64,000 bases of DNA from Roseibium aggregatum (lineage in GTDB: Bacteria; Pseudomonadota; Alphaproteobacteria; Rhizobiales; Stappiaceae), in contig NZ_JAEKJZ010000008.1 in NCBI RefSeq assembly GCF_017309185.1, positions 1 to 64,000 on the forward strand, in the 5' to 3' direction. The notes beneath the pieces are model-generated. The model had not been told where the DNA came from and ran no database searches. It saw only the letters and a list, made by a program, of their open reading frames with translations. Position numbers and translations under genes: made by a program. Every line of letters starts with the position of its first letter. Positions within the stretch are counted from its first letter, which is position 1. Shown in pieces: positions 32,721-41,184 of the stretch.

Positions 32721-33689
32721 ATGCCGTTTTGGATCAAAATCATGCAGTTTTCGGAAAATTCGCGAGCGACCCAGAAAATCTCCGTGCTGCTGTTCGAGGC
32801 CTTTTCCAACCACTGCCTCGCCAACACCATAGAGCCCTTCCGCGCCGCCAACGCAATCGCCAGGCAGCCGCTCTATGCCTGGGAGATCTTCAGCCTGGAC
32901 GGCGGAACGGTATGTTCGTCCAGCGGCTTGCCGATCGAGACCGGATCGCTGAGCGCGGCGCAGCCCGGCGGCGACTTCCTGTTCCTTATTCCGAGCTACC
33001 ATTACGCGGACTATGCGACACCCCGGATGAGCCGGTCGCTCAGGGCCGCCCGCACGCGCTTCAAGACCCTCGTCGGCATGGACGCCGGATCGTGGCTCCT
33101 GGCCGCCGCCGGGCTGCTCGACGGCCGCAGGGCGACCATTCACTGGGACGAGTTCCGCGCCTTTTCGGAAACCTTTCCCCATGTGGACGCCGTCGAGGAC
33201 CGCTTTGTCATCGAACCCGATCTGGCAAGCTGCGGTGGTGCATCCACGGCCATCGAGCTCACGCTTGAACTGATCAAGCGCCGGCACAGCCCGATGTTCG
33301 CCCTGGAGGTTGCCGCCCTGTTCATGCACGGCGACCGGCTCGACCTGCACGACCCGATCCAGCGGCTGACCTCCGACGCACTGGTGCGCAACGCCACCGC
33401 CCTGATGCGCCGCTCCATCGAGACACCGCTCCCCATTCCGGACGTGGCCCGCCGGCTGAAGGTGGATCAGAAGGTTCTGGAGGAATGCTTCCGGAAGGAC
33501 ATGCGCATGACCCCACTCGCCGTCTACAAGGCCATCCGCCTGCGCGAGGCACGCCGGCTGGTGGAACTGACGCGGCTCAGCATCGCCGAAATCGCGGAAC
33601 GCTGCGGCTACCGGAACGCCAGCGCGATGACGCGGGCCTACCGTCAGGAGTTTGGCGTGGCGCCGAGGGGGCACCGGGGGCGGGGGTAA
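32721..33689 (+). CDS. AraC-type regulator with GATase-1-like sensor domain (CdhR-like)
   Basis: 322 aa from the ATG at 32721; the ATG at 32742 is an alternative and neither has a strong ribosome binding site. The N-terminal ~190 residues resemble the DJ-1/PfpI-like domain of CdhR/GbdR regulators (KISVLLFEAFSNHCLANTIEPF, then LVGMDAGSWLLAAAGLLDGRRATIHWD, key residues ATIHW). The C-terminal AraC HTH ends with IAERCGYRNASAMTRAYRQEFG. CdhR and GbdR sense carnitine or glycine betaine in Pseudomonas. Divergent orientation fits activation of the carnitine operon. Confidence 0.85.
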   Translation: MPFWIKIMQFSENSRATQKISVLLFEAFSNHCLANTIEPFRAANAIARQPLYAWEIFSLDGGTVCSSSGLPIETGSLSAAQPGGDFLFLIPSYHYADYATPRMSRSLRAARTRFKTLVGMDAGSWLLAAAGLLDGRRATIHWDEFRAFSETFPHVDAVEDRFVIEPDLASCGGASTAIELTLELIKRRHSPMFALEVAALFMHGDRLDLHDPIQRLTSDALVRNATALMRRSIETPLPIPDVARRLKVDQKVLEECFRKDMRMTPLAVYKAIRLREARRLVELTRLSIAEIAERCGYRNASAMTRAYRQEFGVAPRGHRGRG

Positions 33690-33793
33690 GGATGGAGCCC
33701 GTGGCTGGGCAGCGACCGCGAAGAGGGCCGGATGGAAAACTGCGCCGATCTCCCCGGAAAACCCATGCCCCGGGGAGATCGGCCTGACTCGCT

Positions 33794-34060
33794 TTATTCG
33801 GCCCGGCGACCGGTTTCGTTCAGTTGCTTGTCGAGTTCGATGTCGAACTGCTTGCCGCCCTTGCAGATCACGTCATCGAGTTCGTAACCGTCCTCAGTGA
33901 CCTCGATGTCATCCGGCGCCATCTGACACTCCATGGCGGTGAGTTTCGCCATGATCGCGGCTTCGGTCTCCGCGCTGACTTCTTCGTCTCCGCTGCCCGC
34001 CGCATAGGCGGCGACCGAAAAGGCCAGCGTTGCGGCGATAGCGACTATCCCTGTCTTCAT
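33794..34060 (-). CDS. Small secreted protein, PepSY-like
   Basis: 88 aa. The signal peptide ends AAYAAGS, so it should be periplasmic. The mature part contains MECQMAPDDIEVTEDGYELDD (one Cys), then VICKGGKQFDIELDKQ with a second Cys, reminiscent of small PepSY-type domains. It is the last gene of the PQQ-associated operon. The role is unknown; two conserved-looking Cys suggest a disulfide. Confidence 0.6.
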   Translation of the reverse strand: MKTGIVAIAATLAFSVAAYAAGSGDEEVSAETEAAIMAKLTAMECQMAPDDIEVTEDGYELDDVICKGGKQFDIELDKQLNETGRRAE

Positions 34061-34075
34061 TGAAAAAACCTCCCG

Positions 34076-34525
34076 TTATTGAATGTTGAATGTGACCTTT
34101 TGGGAGTCACCTGTTGACCCCGGAATTCTCAGCACATGGCTGCCGGGCTTGATGGCGACGAACGACAGTTCAGCCGTGCCCGCGGCATCGAACTCGAGAC
34201 TGTCCACCGCCATGGGCCGAACTTCGATCTGGTTGATAACGATCTCGTTCATCCAGATGGCGCGAAAGAAATCGGGGCCGGAAATCGCAAGTTCAGCCGA
34301 TCCGTCCGCGGTGATCATGAGCTTGTAATAGGCGCCCGACTGAAGGGTGTAGGTCCCTTTTTCCGACAGCGGCTTGCCCGACGCCAGTGTCAGTTCGATC
34401 GGCTCCCCCCGGTTACAGGCGGCCAGCAGCCCCGCAAAACCAAGATTGTCGCAAAGGGGTGCTGCCGAGGCCGTCATTGGCGCCGCAAGACCCGTCAGAA
34501 GAACGGCGGCACATATCGATTTCAT
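34076..34525 (-). CDS. Secreted protein of the PQQ-associated operon
   Basis: 149 aa from the ATG at 34525; the upstream ATG gives an unlikely extra MMGREIL. The signal peptide ends TASAAP. The mature part has one Cys pair (PLCDNLGFAGLLAACNRG) and a beta-rich remainder (LTLASGKPLSEKGTYTL, KPGSHVLRIPG) resembling a copper-type or cupredoxin-like beta fold without obvious metal ligands. Proteins like this occur beside PQQ-dependent alcohol oxidation genes. Function unknown. Confidence 0.6.
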   Translation of the reverse strand: MKSICAAVLLTGLAAPMTASAAPLCDNLGFAGLLAACNRGEPIELTLASGKPLSEKGTYTLQSGAYYKLMITADGSAELAISGPDFFRAIWMNEIVINQIEVRPMAVDSLEFDAAGTAELSFVAIKPGSHVLRIPGSTGDSQKVTFNIQ

Positions 34526-34558
34526 CAAGATTTCTCTCCCCATCATTTATTAATTCTA

Positions 34559-35536
34559 TTAATTCGGCTGCACGACGACGCCCCAAGGCTGTTGTCCCAC
34601 CTGAATGGATTTGATGGCCTCCTGCGCTTCGACATCGATCACGGTGATGTCGTTGGAGTTTCCGTTCGTCGTGAGCAGGTATTTCTCGTCCGGCGTGAAG
34701 GCGAGTTGCCAGACACGCTGGCCAACGATGATGTATTTCTCGACTTCATTGGTTTCTGCGTTCACCACCGCAACCCGGTTTGCCGGTCCAAGCGCCACAA
34801 ACAGCCATTTCCCGTCCGCGGTGATCTTGGCCCCGACGGGCTGCAGCCATTCGGGCAACACTCCCGGGACTTCGAACCTGATCTTGTGCGTGATACCCGG
34901 CGTCCCCTCCTCATCGAACTCGATGACACTGACCGTACCGCCGATTTCCGCGGTTACGAAGAGCTTTTTTCCGTCCGCTGAAAACTGCGCGTAGCGGGGG
35001 CGCTGGTCGACCAGCACGTTGTGCTTGATCAGGTAGTCCTCGGTGGAGATGAAATGCGCCATGTTCGTCGTCTCCGACGTATTCACGACCCACTTCCCGT
35101 CGGGACTGATGCCCATGCCCTCGGGTTCGACACCGACCGGCACCTCGGCAATGACCGAGTGGTTTTCCGTGTCGGTCACGGTCACGAGGTTGTCGTCCTC
35201 GTTGGCGATATAAAGGGGATTGCCCGAGGGATTGAGAATGAAGAGTTCCGGATCCGGCCCTGACGGCAACGTGTAAAGCTGCTCGTAGGTTTCGGTATCG
35301 AAGACACGCACGGTATCGTCGTCGGACGCGCAGACGTAGAGCAGTTTTCCGTCCGGACTGATCGTTATTCCCCGCGGCCGGTTCCCCGCCGGAAACTCGT
35401 TCAGAACCTCCCAGGAGCCGCTGTCGATGACAGTGACGGTGTTTCCTCTTTCGTTGCTGACGAAAACCTTGTTGGCCCAGGCCGGCGAGGCGAGCAGCAC
35501 GGAAAGGCAGACGGTCGCGAGCAGGCGTCCGGTCAT
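34559..35536 (-). CDS. PQQ-dependent catabolism-associated beta-propeller protein
   Basis: 325 aa with a signal peptide ending SPAWA. Six to seven YVTN-type blades are visible: VFVSNERGNTVTVID, RGITISPDGKLLYVCASDDD, PLYIANEDDNLVTVTDT, PEGMGISPDGKWVVN, KKLFVTAEIGGTVSVI, KWLFVALGPANRVAVVN and KYLLTTNGNSNDITVID. This matches the periplasmic beta-propeller family linked to PQQ-dependent ethanol oxidation and its ABC exporter. Role probably accessory; the mechanism is not known. It lies 10 nt after the preceding gene of the operon. Confidence 0.85.
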   Translation of the reverse strand: MTGRLLATVCLSVLLASPAWANKVFVSNERGNTVTVIDSGSWEVLNEFPAGNRPRGITISPDGKLLYVCASDDDTVRVFDTETYEQLYTLPSGPDPELFILNPSGNPLYIANEDDNLVTVTDTENHSVIAEVPVGVEPEGMGISPDGKWVVNTSETTNMAHFISTEDYLIKHNVLVDQRPRYAQFSADGKKLFVTAEIGGTVSVIEFDEEGTPGITHKIRFEVPGVLPEWLQPVGAKITADGKWLFVALGPANRVAVVNAETNEVEKYIIVGQRVWQLAFTPDEKYLLTTNGNSNDITVIDVEAQEAIKSIQVGQQPWGVVVQPN

Positions 35537-35546
35537 CGGGTACTCC

Positions 35547-36695
35547 TTATTGAAATTCCTTGCATTGGGATTCCGGAGCGTCGAGCCCCAGCGTGTCGAG
35601 AACCGAAGCCTGGTGCAGGAAACCCTCCTGCGGAGAGACGCTCACGGTCATGCGGCCATTGGACAGCAGGATCGGCTGACGGACCTGACCGTTCCAGGGG
35701 CGCACGGTCACCGGCACGCCCTTGAAGGCAGCCAGTTCGAATTCCTCGGAGAGAATATAATCCCGCAAGGCCGCGGCATCGCCCTGCCCGGTCCGCGTCA
35801 CGGCTTCACCAAGGATCCTGAGCGCGAGCCAGGTCTGGTAGTCTTCCTCCCCCATGTGCCTCCCGGCGAGTTTCTCAAACCGGCGCTGCATCTGGGTCGC
35901 GCCCCAGCTTTCGTGGGTCGGAGCCCAGGTGACCGGACGCAGGCCCGCCGCCCCGGCGACAGGCGCGGCATCCCAGGTATGATAGGGAAGGTATTCGGCG
36001 AAAACGTCACTTGCGTCGGCGGCGACGACCACATCGTGCCCGGATGACTTCTGGGTGAAGGTCGGGATCTGGCGCTGAACCAGCACATGCCCGGAATCGG
36101 AGACCCGCGATCCGCCGGTATCCTGAAACGTGCGTTCTTCAACGATTTGCGCGCCGAACTTTTCCGCCGCCTTGCGGTAGGCCTCGGCCAGACGAAGGTC
36201 CTTCTCGTTCGAACCACCGATCAGAAACCAATCCGTCCACCGCTTCCAGACCAGAAACTGGCTGACCGCGTCCGCACGCATGGCATCGCTTGGCGCGACG
36301 TGAACCACGTTCGCCCGGCAGTTTTCGGACCGCAGCGAAGTATCTCCGGACCGCGCATTGAGCAGGAGCGCATCGTCAGGCGCCGCGTCGGCCAGGGCGT
36401 TCAGGTCGTCGGCCCCGGCCAGGACGACAATCAGCCGGTATCCGGCATCAACCAGGGCCTGGAACTCGGCAAGCGCGTTTTCCGGGGTGGCGGCCACCGT
36501 CCTGGTTTCGAATGTGTGTCCGAGGAAACGACCGGTGGTATTGTTGTCCTCCGTCGCCAGCTCGGCACCGGCGAACGCCCGGTCCTCCTCTGGAAGATCG
36601 AGCCGGGAAAGGGGAAGGAGCGCGGGATAATCGATCCGAAGGACGGCGGCCTGAATCTCTGATGCCGCGGCAGGGAGTGTCGCCACAAACATCAT
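35547..36695 (-). CDS. ABC-type substrate-binding protein of the PQQ-dependent alcohol system
   Basis: 382 aa from the ATG at 36695; the signal core begins a few codons earlier (VSSILMMFVATLPAAAS), so the true start may be further upstream (ATG at 36809 gives a long leader). The fold is branched-chain-amino-acid-binding-like: DYPALLPLSRLDLP, AGAELATEDNNTTGRFLG, LIVVLAGADDLNALAD, LLNARSGDTSLRS and NVVHVAPSDAMRADA. This family accompanies PQQ-dependent alcohol dehydrogenase gene sets. First gene of the minus-strand operon; the partner ABC exporter and the dehydrogenase are absent from the window. Confidence 0.78.
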   Translation of the reverse strand: MMFVATLPAAASEIQAAVLRIDYPALLPLSRLDLPEEDRAFAGAELATEDNNTTGRFLGHTFETRTVAATPENALAEFQALVDAGYRLIVVLAGADDLNALADAAPDDALLLNARSGDTSLRSENCRANVVHVAPSDAMRADAVSQFLVWKRWTDWFLIGGSNEKDLRLAEAYRKAAEKFGAQIVEERTFQDTGGSRVSDSGHVLVQRQIPTFTQKSSGHDVVVAADASDVFAEYLPYHTWDAAPVAGAAGLRPVTWAPTHESWGATQMQRRFEKLAGRHMGEEDYQTWLALRILGEAVTRTGQGDAAALRDYILSEEFELAAFKGVPVTVRPWNGQVRQPILLSNGRMTVSVSPQEGFLHQASVLDTLGLDAPESQCKEFQ

Positions 36696-36853
36696 AAGGA
36701 TGGAAGATACAAGCCTCAGTCCCAGGCATTGCGGCCTGCTTACCAGACGTCTCGGGCGTATGGCCGAATGTTCGATGTCCCCCACTCCTTCCCAACATTT
36801 CACCGCCATGAAGCTAGCACCCGCTCAGCGCGCCGTGCCTCCCAAAAGCTCAC

Positions 36854-36888
36854 GGGAACATTCGGCAATCCGGTTGCCGAATGTTCCC
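36854..36888. promoter_or_regulatory. Perfect 15-bp palindrome between the PQQ operon and the sensor kinase
   Basis: GGGAACATTCGGCAA (36854-36868) and TTGCCGAATGTTCCC (36874-36888) are exact inverse copies around TCCGG. A further half-site GCCGAATGTTC occurs at 36763-36773, closer to the minus-strand gene. The site lies in the divergent region, 75 bp before the kinase start. It suits a dimeric regulator, most simply the LuxR-type response regulator encoded at 38342, or alternatively a strong RNA hairpin. Confidence 0.6.
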
Positions 36889-36962
36889 AAATTCCCTTCT
36901 CTGATCGACGGACGCCGTTTCTGGCGCTACCATCGCGCGATGACGTAGGGGGGAAAACGGTC

Positions 36963-38345
36963 GTGTTCGCACGAATGCATCTGCAAAATCAGGTCGTCCT
37001 GAGCTTATGCCTGGTTCACATGGTCGCGCTGACCCTGACAACGGCGCTCCTCGTAACAAATGCAAGAGACGCCGTTGAGCTCGAAATCAGATCGGGCGCG
37101 AAAAGCGCGAGAGCGCTTGTCCTTTCGTCCCTGGGTTACGCGCTGCAGCAATCTTCCCCGTCAAACGTCCTGCCCAGTCTTGCCGAGACCCTGGTGAAAC
37201 CCCGGCATGTCGAGATCGCACTCGTTGACGCACGCAGGGGCGTTCTGCCGCTCAGGGATATGGACAAGGCGGAAGCCCCCGATGCCGCGCCCGCCTGGTT
37301 CGCGCGGCTGGTGACGCCCGGGCTGAGGGAAACGCGAATTCCGGTCGAGGCGAACGGCACGCTTCACGGCTATGTTTCCCTGACGACAGCGCCCGGCGAC
37401 GAGATTGCCGAAGTCTGGCACGACGTTTCGGGCATCTTCTGGATTGTTGCCGGCACCGCGCTGGTTTCCGCGCTGACCATGGTGGCGCTGATCAGGCGCA
37501 CGTTACGCCCCCTGGACATGATGCGCCTGGCCCTTGCCAAACTCGGTGGCGGACATCAGTCCGTCAGACTGGGACACAGCGCCTGTGCGGATCTTGTGCC
37601 GATCTTTCAGGGATTTGACGACCTCTCCGAAGCCCTGGAGACAGCGGAGGCGGACCGGGCGCGATTGAACCGCCGCATCGTGGAGCTTGGAGACGCGGAA
37701 CGGCGCACAATCGCCATGGAGCTGCACGACGAGTTCGGCCCCTGTCTGTTCGGCCTGAAGGTGAAGGCCTCCGCGATCGCACGGACAGCTGCAAGAAACG
37801 ACGATCCCGACCTGGGCCAGGATGCGGCGGCGATCCAGTCGATCGTCGCCCAGATTCAGGCCTCGAACAGCCGGCTTCTGACAACGCTCAGACCCATGAC
37901 GATCGGCCAACTGCCGCTTGTCGATGCCCTGGCCGATCTGTTCCAGGCGTTCCGAAAAACCCATCCCGCTGTCGGCTGGCGGGTGGACCTGCCGGATGCC
38001 CTGCCGGAGACACAGGAGATCGTCGACCTGACCGTCTACCGTTTCTTCCAGGAAGGCGTGACCAATGCCCTTCGCCACGGCAGCCCCACCCAAATCCTTG
38101 TGTCTCTGGGTCAGAAAACATCCGGCACCGGCACCATTCTGGTGCTGCAGGTGGAAGATGACGGCTCGGGCATGAGCGACAACACAAGCGAAGGACGGGG
38201 CCTCACCGCGATGCGTGACCGGATCAATGCCGTGGGCGGCAAGCTGATCATTGAAAAAACGGAGAGCGGCGGAACGAGACTGCTGTCCAGGGTTCCGCTG
38301 CTGTTATCTTCCGACACCCGGGAAGACCTGCAGGAGGCATCATGA
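36963..38345 (+). CDS. Membrane sensor histidine kinase, HisKA_3 (NarX-like) class
   Basis: 460 aa from the GTG at 36963, chosen for the AGGGGGGAA about 10 nt upstream; the ATG at 36975 is possible. Membrane helices flank a short periplasmic loop (LSLCLVHMVALTLTTALLV and FWIVAGTALVSALTMVAL), then a HAMP-like linker. The H-box is RRTIAMELHDEFGPCL (His phosphorylation), the N-box EGVTNALRHG and the G-box VEDDGSGM, followed by GRGLTAMRDRI. It pairs with the response regulator that overlaps its end (ATGA). Such pairs control PQQ-dependent ethanol oxidation in other bacteria. Confidence 0.88.
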   Translation: MFARMHLQNQVVLSLCLVHMVALTLTTALLVTNARDAVELEIRSGAKSARALVLSSLGYALQQSSPSNVLPSLAETLVKPRHVEIALVDARRGVLPLRDMDKAEAPDAAPAWFARLVTPGLRETRIPVEANGTLHGYVSLTTAPGDEIAEVWHDVSGIFWIVAGTALVSALTMVALIRRTLRPLDMMRLALAKLGGGHQSVRLGHSACADLVPIFQGFDDLSEALETAEADRARLNRRIVELGDAERRTIAMELHDEFGPCLFGLKVKASAIARTAARNDDPDLGQDAAAIQSIVAQIQASNSRLLTTLRPMTIGQLPLVDALADLFQAFRKTHPAVGWRVDLPDALPETQEIVDLTVYRFFQEGVTNALRHGSPTQILVSLGQKTSGTGTILVLQVEDDGSGMSDNTSEGRGLTAMRDRINAVGGKLIIEKTESGGTRLLSRVPLLLSSDTREDLQEAS

Positions 38346-38968
38346 AATCGGCTCTCGTCGTTGACGACCACCCGGTGACCCATCTGGGATGCAGCCAGCT
38401 TCTTCGCGAACTGGACTACGATCCGGTCGTGCGTGCCCTGACGGACCAGGAAGCCCTGGCCCAGGCCAAGTCGCACGCCCCCGGCCTGATCGTTCTCGAT
38501 CTCGGCATGCCGGGTCTGGGAGGGCTGAACCTGATCGATCCCCTGTTGCGCCTGGCGCCGGATGCACGGATCCTGATCTTCTCGATGAACGAACAGGCTG
38601 CCTTCGTCACCAAGGCGCTGGCCGCAGGAGCGTCCGGTTACCTGCCCAAGAACTCGGGACCGGAAGATTTCCTCGAGGCGGTTCGGACGCTGGAAGCGGG
38701 GAAGATCTATCTTGCCCATGACATGGCCGTCGCCGTCGCCACCACCCGGATCGGTGGCCACGCCGACCCGCTGTCGATGCTGACGGACCGGGAGCATCAG
38801 GTTCTGCGCCTGCTGGGACAGGGAAAAGACCTTCAGTCGATCGCCGATGCGCTCCGGGTCAGCTACAAGACCGCGGCCAACGCCTCCTCCGCGATCAAGA
38901 AGAAACTCGGCACCAGGAGCACAACGGAACTGATCCGCTACGCGATTTCCGCCGGCGTGGTCAGTTAG
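38342..38968 (+). CDS. LuxR/NarL-type response regulator
   Basis: 208 aa. The receiver domain has the acidic pair in ALVVDDHP, the phospho-acceptor Asp in IVLDLGMPG and the Lys in YLPKNSG. The C-terminal LuxR HTH is LTDREHQVLRLLGQGKDLQSIADAL (key residues LT.RE..VL.L...G....IA..L) and SYKTAANASSAIKKKLG. It resembles ExaE/AgmR-type regulators of alcohol oxidation. It should bind the palindrome upstream of the kinase or the divergent operon (inference). Confidence 0.9.
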   Translation: MKSALVVDDHPVTHLGCSQLLRELDYDPVVRALTDQEALAQAKSHAPGLIVLDLGMPGLGGLNLIDPLLRLAPDARILIFSMNEQAAFVTKALAAGASGYLPKNSGPEDFLEAVRTLEAGKIYLAHDMAVAVATTRIGGHADPLSMLTDREHQVLRLLGQGKDLQSIADALRVSYKTAANASSAIKKKLGTRSTTELIRYAISAGVVS

Positions 38969-38995
38969 GGCGTCAGGCATCCATTTAATCGCCCT
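38967..38995. terminator. Weak hairpin between convergent response regulator and pcaQ
   Basis: AGGGCG (38967-38972) and CGCCCT (38990-38995) can pair around a 17-nt AT-rich loop spanning the 26-bp convergent gap. The first arm overlaps the response regulator stop and the second the pcaQ stop. It may serve both transcripts; the long loop and missing T-run keep confidence low. Confidence 0.3.
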
Positions 38996-39915
38996 CACGA
39001 CGACAACCCCAGTTTCCCGATCACCGTCTGCATCGCGATCCGGAAGACCTGTTCGGACGCGTTCGGTTGCCCGTCGGGGCGGGTCATCATGCCGACGGGG
39101 CCCTTGGTCATGCCGGTGTCGAACGGCAGGCGGACGAGGTGGCCGTCGGCGGTTTCGTTCTGGACCACGCCGGAGGAGATGATCCAGACCGCATCGGTGC
39201 GGCGCGTATGGACGCGGCCGAAGGCGCCGGAGACGGTCTCGATCCGGTTCGGGATCTCACCGACGCCGCAGGCGATCAGGTAGCGTTCGACCAGCGGGCG
39301 AATGGCGGCGCCTTCCGGCGGATAGATGACCGGCCACTCGACGATGCGCTTGATGTCCGGGGCTTCCAACAGCGGATGGCCGGCGCGGACCACGAGATCG
39401 ACCGTCTCCGAATAGAGCTGGGTGAAGGAAACCCCCTCCATGGTCGACGGGCGGCCGAGGCGGCCGATGACCAGGTCGAGTTCGCCCATCTTCAGCCGCT
39501 CGATCAGATAGGCATGCGGTCCGTCCACGATCTGGACAATCACATCCGGCGCCAGATCGGAAAACTCGATCATTACCGGCGGGATGAAACTCGTGGCGAC
39601 ACTCGGCAGCGCGCCGACCTTCAAGGTGGGGCGCGCAAGGTCGCCCTCGCGCTCGACCCCTTCCAGGCCCTGCTGCAGGCTGGCAAGGGAAATCTGCGCG
39701 AAATGCAGGAAGACCTTGCCTGGCCTCGTCAGCGCGATGCCGGCCCGGTTGCGGGTCATCAGCGTCGCGCCGACGATGTCCTCAAGCTCCTTCAGGGTCT
39801 TTGAAATCGCCGGCTGGGTCAGCGCCAGCTTGTCGGCCGCCAGCTTGAGACTGCGCTCCTGGGCGATCTCGACGAAACACTGGATGTGACGGAATTTGAT
39901 ACGCCGGTCGATCAC
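38995..39915 (-). CDS. pcaQ: LysR-type regulator PcaQ
   Basis: 306 aa. The N-terminal HTH reads IKFRHIQCFVEIAQERSLKLAADKLALTQPAISKTLKELE; key residues RH.QCF.E.A...S...AA..L..TQPA.SK...ELE match the PcaQ type. An effector domain follows (TLKVGALPSVATSFIPPVM, then GELDLVIGRLG). PcaQ activates protocatechuate genes with beta-carboxymuconate as inducer in Rhizobium and Agrobacterium. It is divergent from pobA with a 99-bp gap, the classical LysR arrangement. Confidence 0.9.
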   Translation of the reverse strand: MIDRRIKFRHIQCFVEIAQERSLKLAADKLALTQPAISKTLKELEDIVGATLMTRNRAGIALTRPGKVFLHFAQISLASLQQGLEGVEREGDLARPTLKVGALPSVATSFIPPVMIEFSDLAPDVIVQIVDGPHAYLIERLKMGELDLVIGRLGRPSTMEGVSFTQLYSETVDLVVRAGHPLLEAPDIKRIVEWPVIYPPEGAAIRPLVERYLIACGVGEIPNRIETVSGAFGRVHTRRTDAVWIISSGVVQNETADGHLVRLPFDTGMTKGPVGMMTRPDGQPNASEQVFRIAMQTVIGKLGLSS

Positions 39916-39976
39916 GGGACCTTACTTTCCTTTTCCAGAAACAAAACCGCTCAATATCTCATTTTACTTCTCAATT

Positions 39977-39988
39977 TTGAACATTCAA
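39977..39988. promoter_or_regulatory. Possible LysR-type site in the pcaQ-pobA gap
   Basis: TTGAA-CA-TTCAA is a short exact inverted repeat inside the AT-rich pcaQ-pobA gap, 26 bp from the pobA start. LysR-type sites are often T-N11-A palindromes, and this one fits loosely. It does not match the ATAACC-based PcaQ box I recall from Agrobacterium, so the assignment is weak. Confidence 0.3.
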
Positions 39989-40014
39989 TATACCGATAAT
40001 ACGTGGAGGAAAAC

Positions 40015-41184
40015 ATGCGCACCCAAGTGGTCATCGTGGGGGGCGGCCCGTCCGGGCTGCTGCTCGGACAGCTCTTGCATCTCAAAGGCATCGAAACCGT
40101 CATTCTGGAACGGAAGACGCGCGACTATGTGCTCGCCCGCATCCGCGCCGGTATCCTGGAAACGGGGCTGGTCGACATGATGCGCGAGGCCGGCGTGGCG
40201 GAGCGTATGGACAAGGAATGCTTCATCCATAACGGCACCTGCATTTCCTACGAGAACGAGTTGTTCGCGGTCGATTTTCACAAACTGATCGGCAAGAACG
40301 TGGTGGTCTACGGCCAGACGGAAGTGACCCGGGACCTTTACGATGCCCGGGATGCCGTCGGCGCCAAAACGATCTTCGAGGCCGAAGACGTCCAGATCCA
40401 CGACGCCGACCGGGACGCGCCCTATGTGACCTTCACCCTCGACGGCGCCGAGCAGAGGATTGACTGCGACTTCATCGCCGGTTGCGACGGCTTTCACGGT
40501 ATCAGCCGCAAGACGATCCCGGACAATGTGCGTACGGACTACGAGAAGGTGTTCCCCTTCGGCTGGCTCGGCATACTCTCCGAGACACCGCCGGTGCATG
40601 ACGAACTGATCTACGCCAACTCCAGCCGCGGCTTCGCGCTCTGCTCGATGCGCAACGAGAAGCTGTCGCGCTACTACGTCCAGTGCGAGCTGTCCGACAA
40701 GGTGGAAGACTGGAGCGACGAGGCCTTCTGGGACGAGCTGAAACGGCGCCTTCCGGAAGCTGTCGCCGACAAGCTGGTGACCGGACCGTCCATCGAGAAA
40801 TCGATCGCGCCGCTCCGCTCCTTCGTCAGCGAGCCGATGCGCTGGGGCCGGCTGTTCCTGTGCGGCGACGCCGCCCACATCGTGCCGCCGACCGGAGCCA
40901 AGGGCCTCAACACCGCCGCCTCCGACGTGCACTACCTCAAGGAAGGCCTCGTGCGGTATTACAAGGACAAGGACAGCGAGGGCCTCGACAGCTATTCCGA
41001 AAAGGCCCTGGCCCGGATCTGGAAGGCGGAGCGCTTCAGCTGGTCGACCACCAACATGCTGCACCGGTTCCCGGACCAGTCCGCGTTCGACTTGAAGATG
41101 CAGCGGGCGGAGATCGAGTCGCTGCATCACAATGAGACCGCGCAGACCTGGTTCGCGCAGAATTATGTCGGGCTGCCCTACTGA
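40015..41184 (+). CDS. pobA: 4-hydroxybenzoate 3-monooxygenase
   Basis: 389 aa from the ATG at 40015 with GGAGG 5 nt upstream; an in-frame GTG 12 nt earlier is less likely. FAD-binding GGGPSGLLLGQLL opens the protein, the DG motif CDGFHGISR is present, and LFLCGDAAHIVPPTGAKGLN is the second FAD motif (key residues GDAAH..PP...G.N). Active-site ARIRAG matches PobA. Reaction: 4-hydroxybenzoate + NADPH + O2 to protocatechuate. It feeds the pcaHG dioxygenase downstream. It overlaps the pcaD start by one base (TGATG). Confidence 0.96.
   Translation: MRTQVVIVGGGPSGLLLGQLLHLKGIETVILERKTRDYVLARIRAGILETGLVDMMREAGVAERMDKECFIHNGTCISYENELFAVDFHKLIGKNVVVYGQTEVTRDLYDARDAVGAKTIFEAEDVQIHDADRDAPYVTFTLDGAEQRIDCDFIAGCDGFHGISRKTIPDNVRTDYEKVFPFGWLGILSETPPVHDELIYANSSRGFALCSMRNEKLSRYYVQCELSDKVEDWSDEAFWDELKRRLPEAVADKLVTGPSIEKSIAPLRSFVSEPMRWGRLFLCGDAAHIVPPTGAKGLNTAASDVHYLKEGLVRYYKDKDSEGLDSYSEKALARIWKAERFSWSTTNMLHRFPDQSAFDLKMQRAEIESLHHNETAQTWFAQNYVGLPY

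Noticed and set aside
32664..33674. Upstream extension of the acyl-CoA dehydrogenase frame
   Set aside because: It is antisense to the regulator, and family alignment begins at MHFGLSEEQ (32663).
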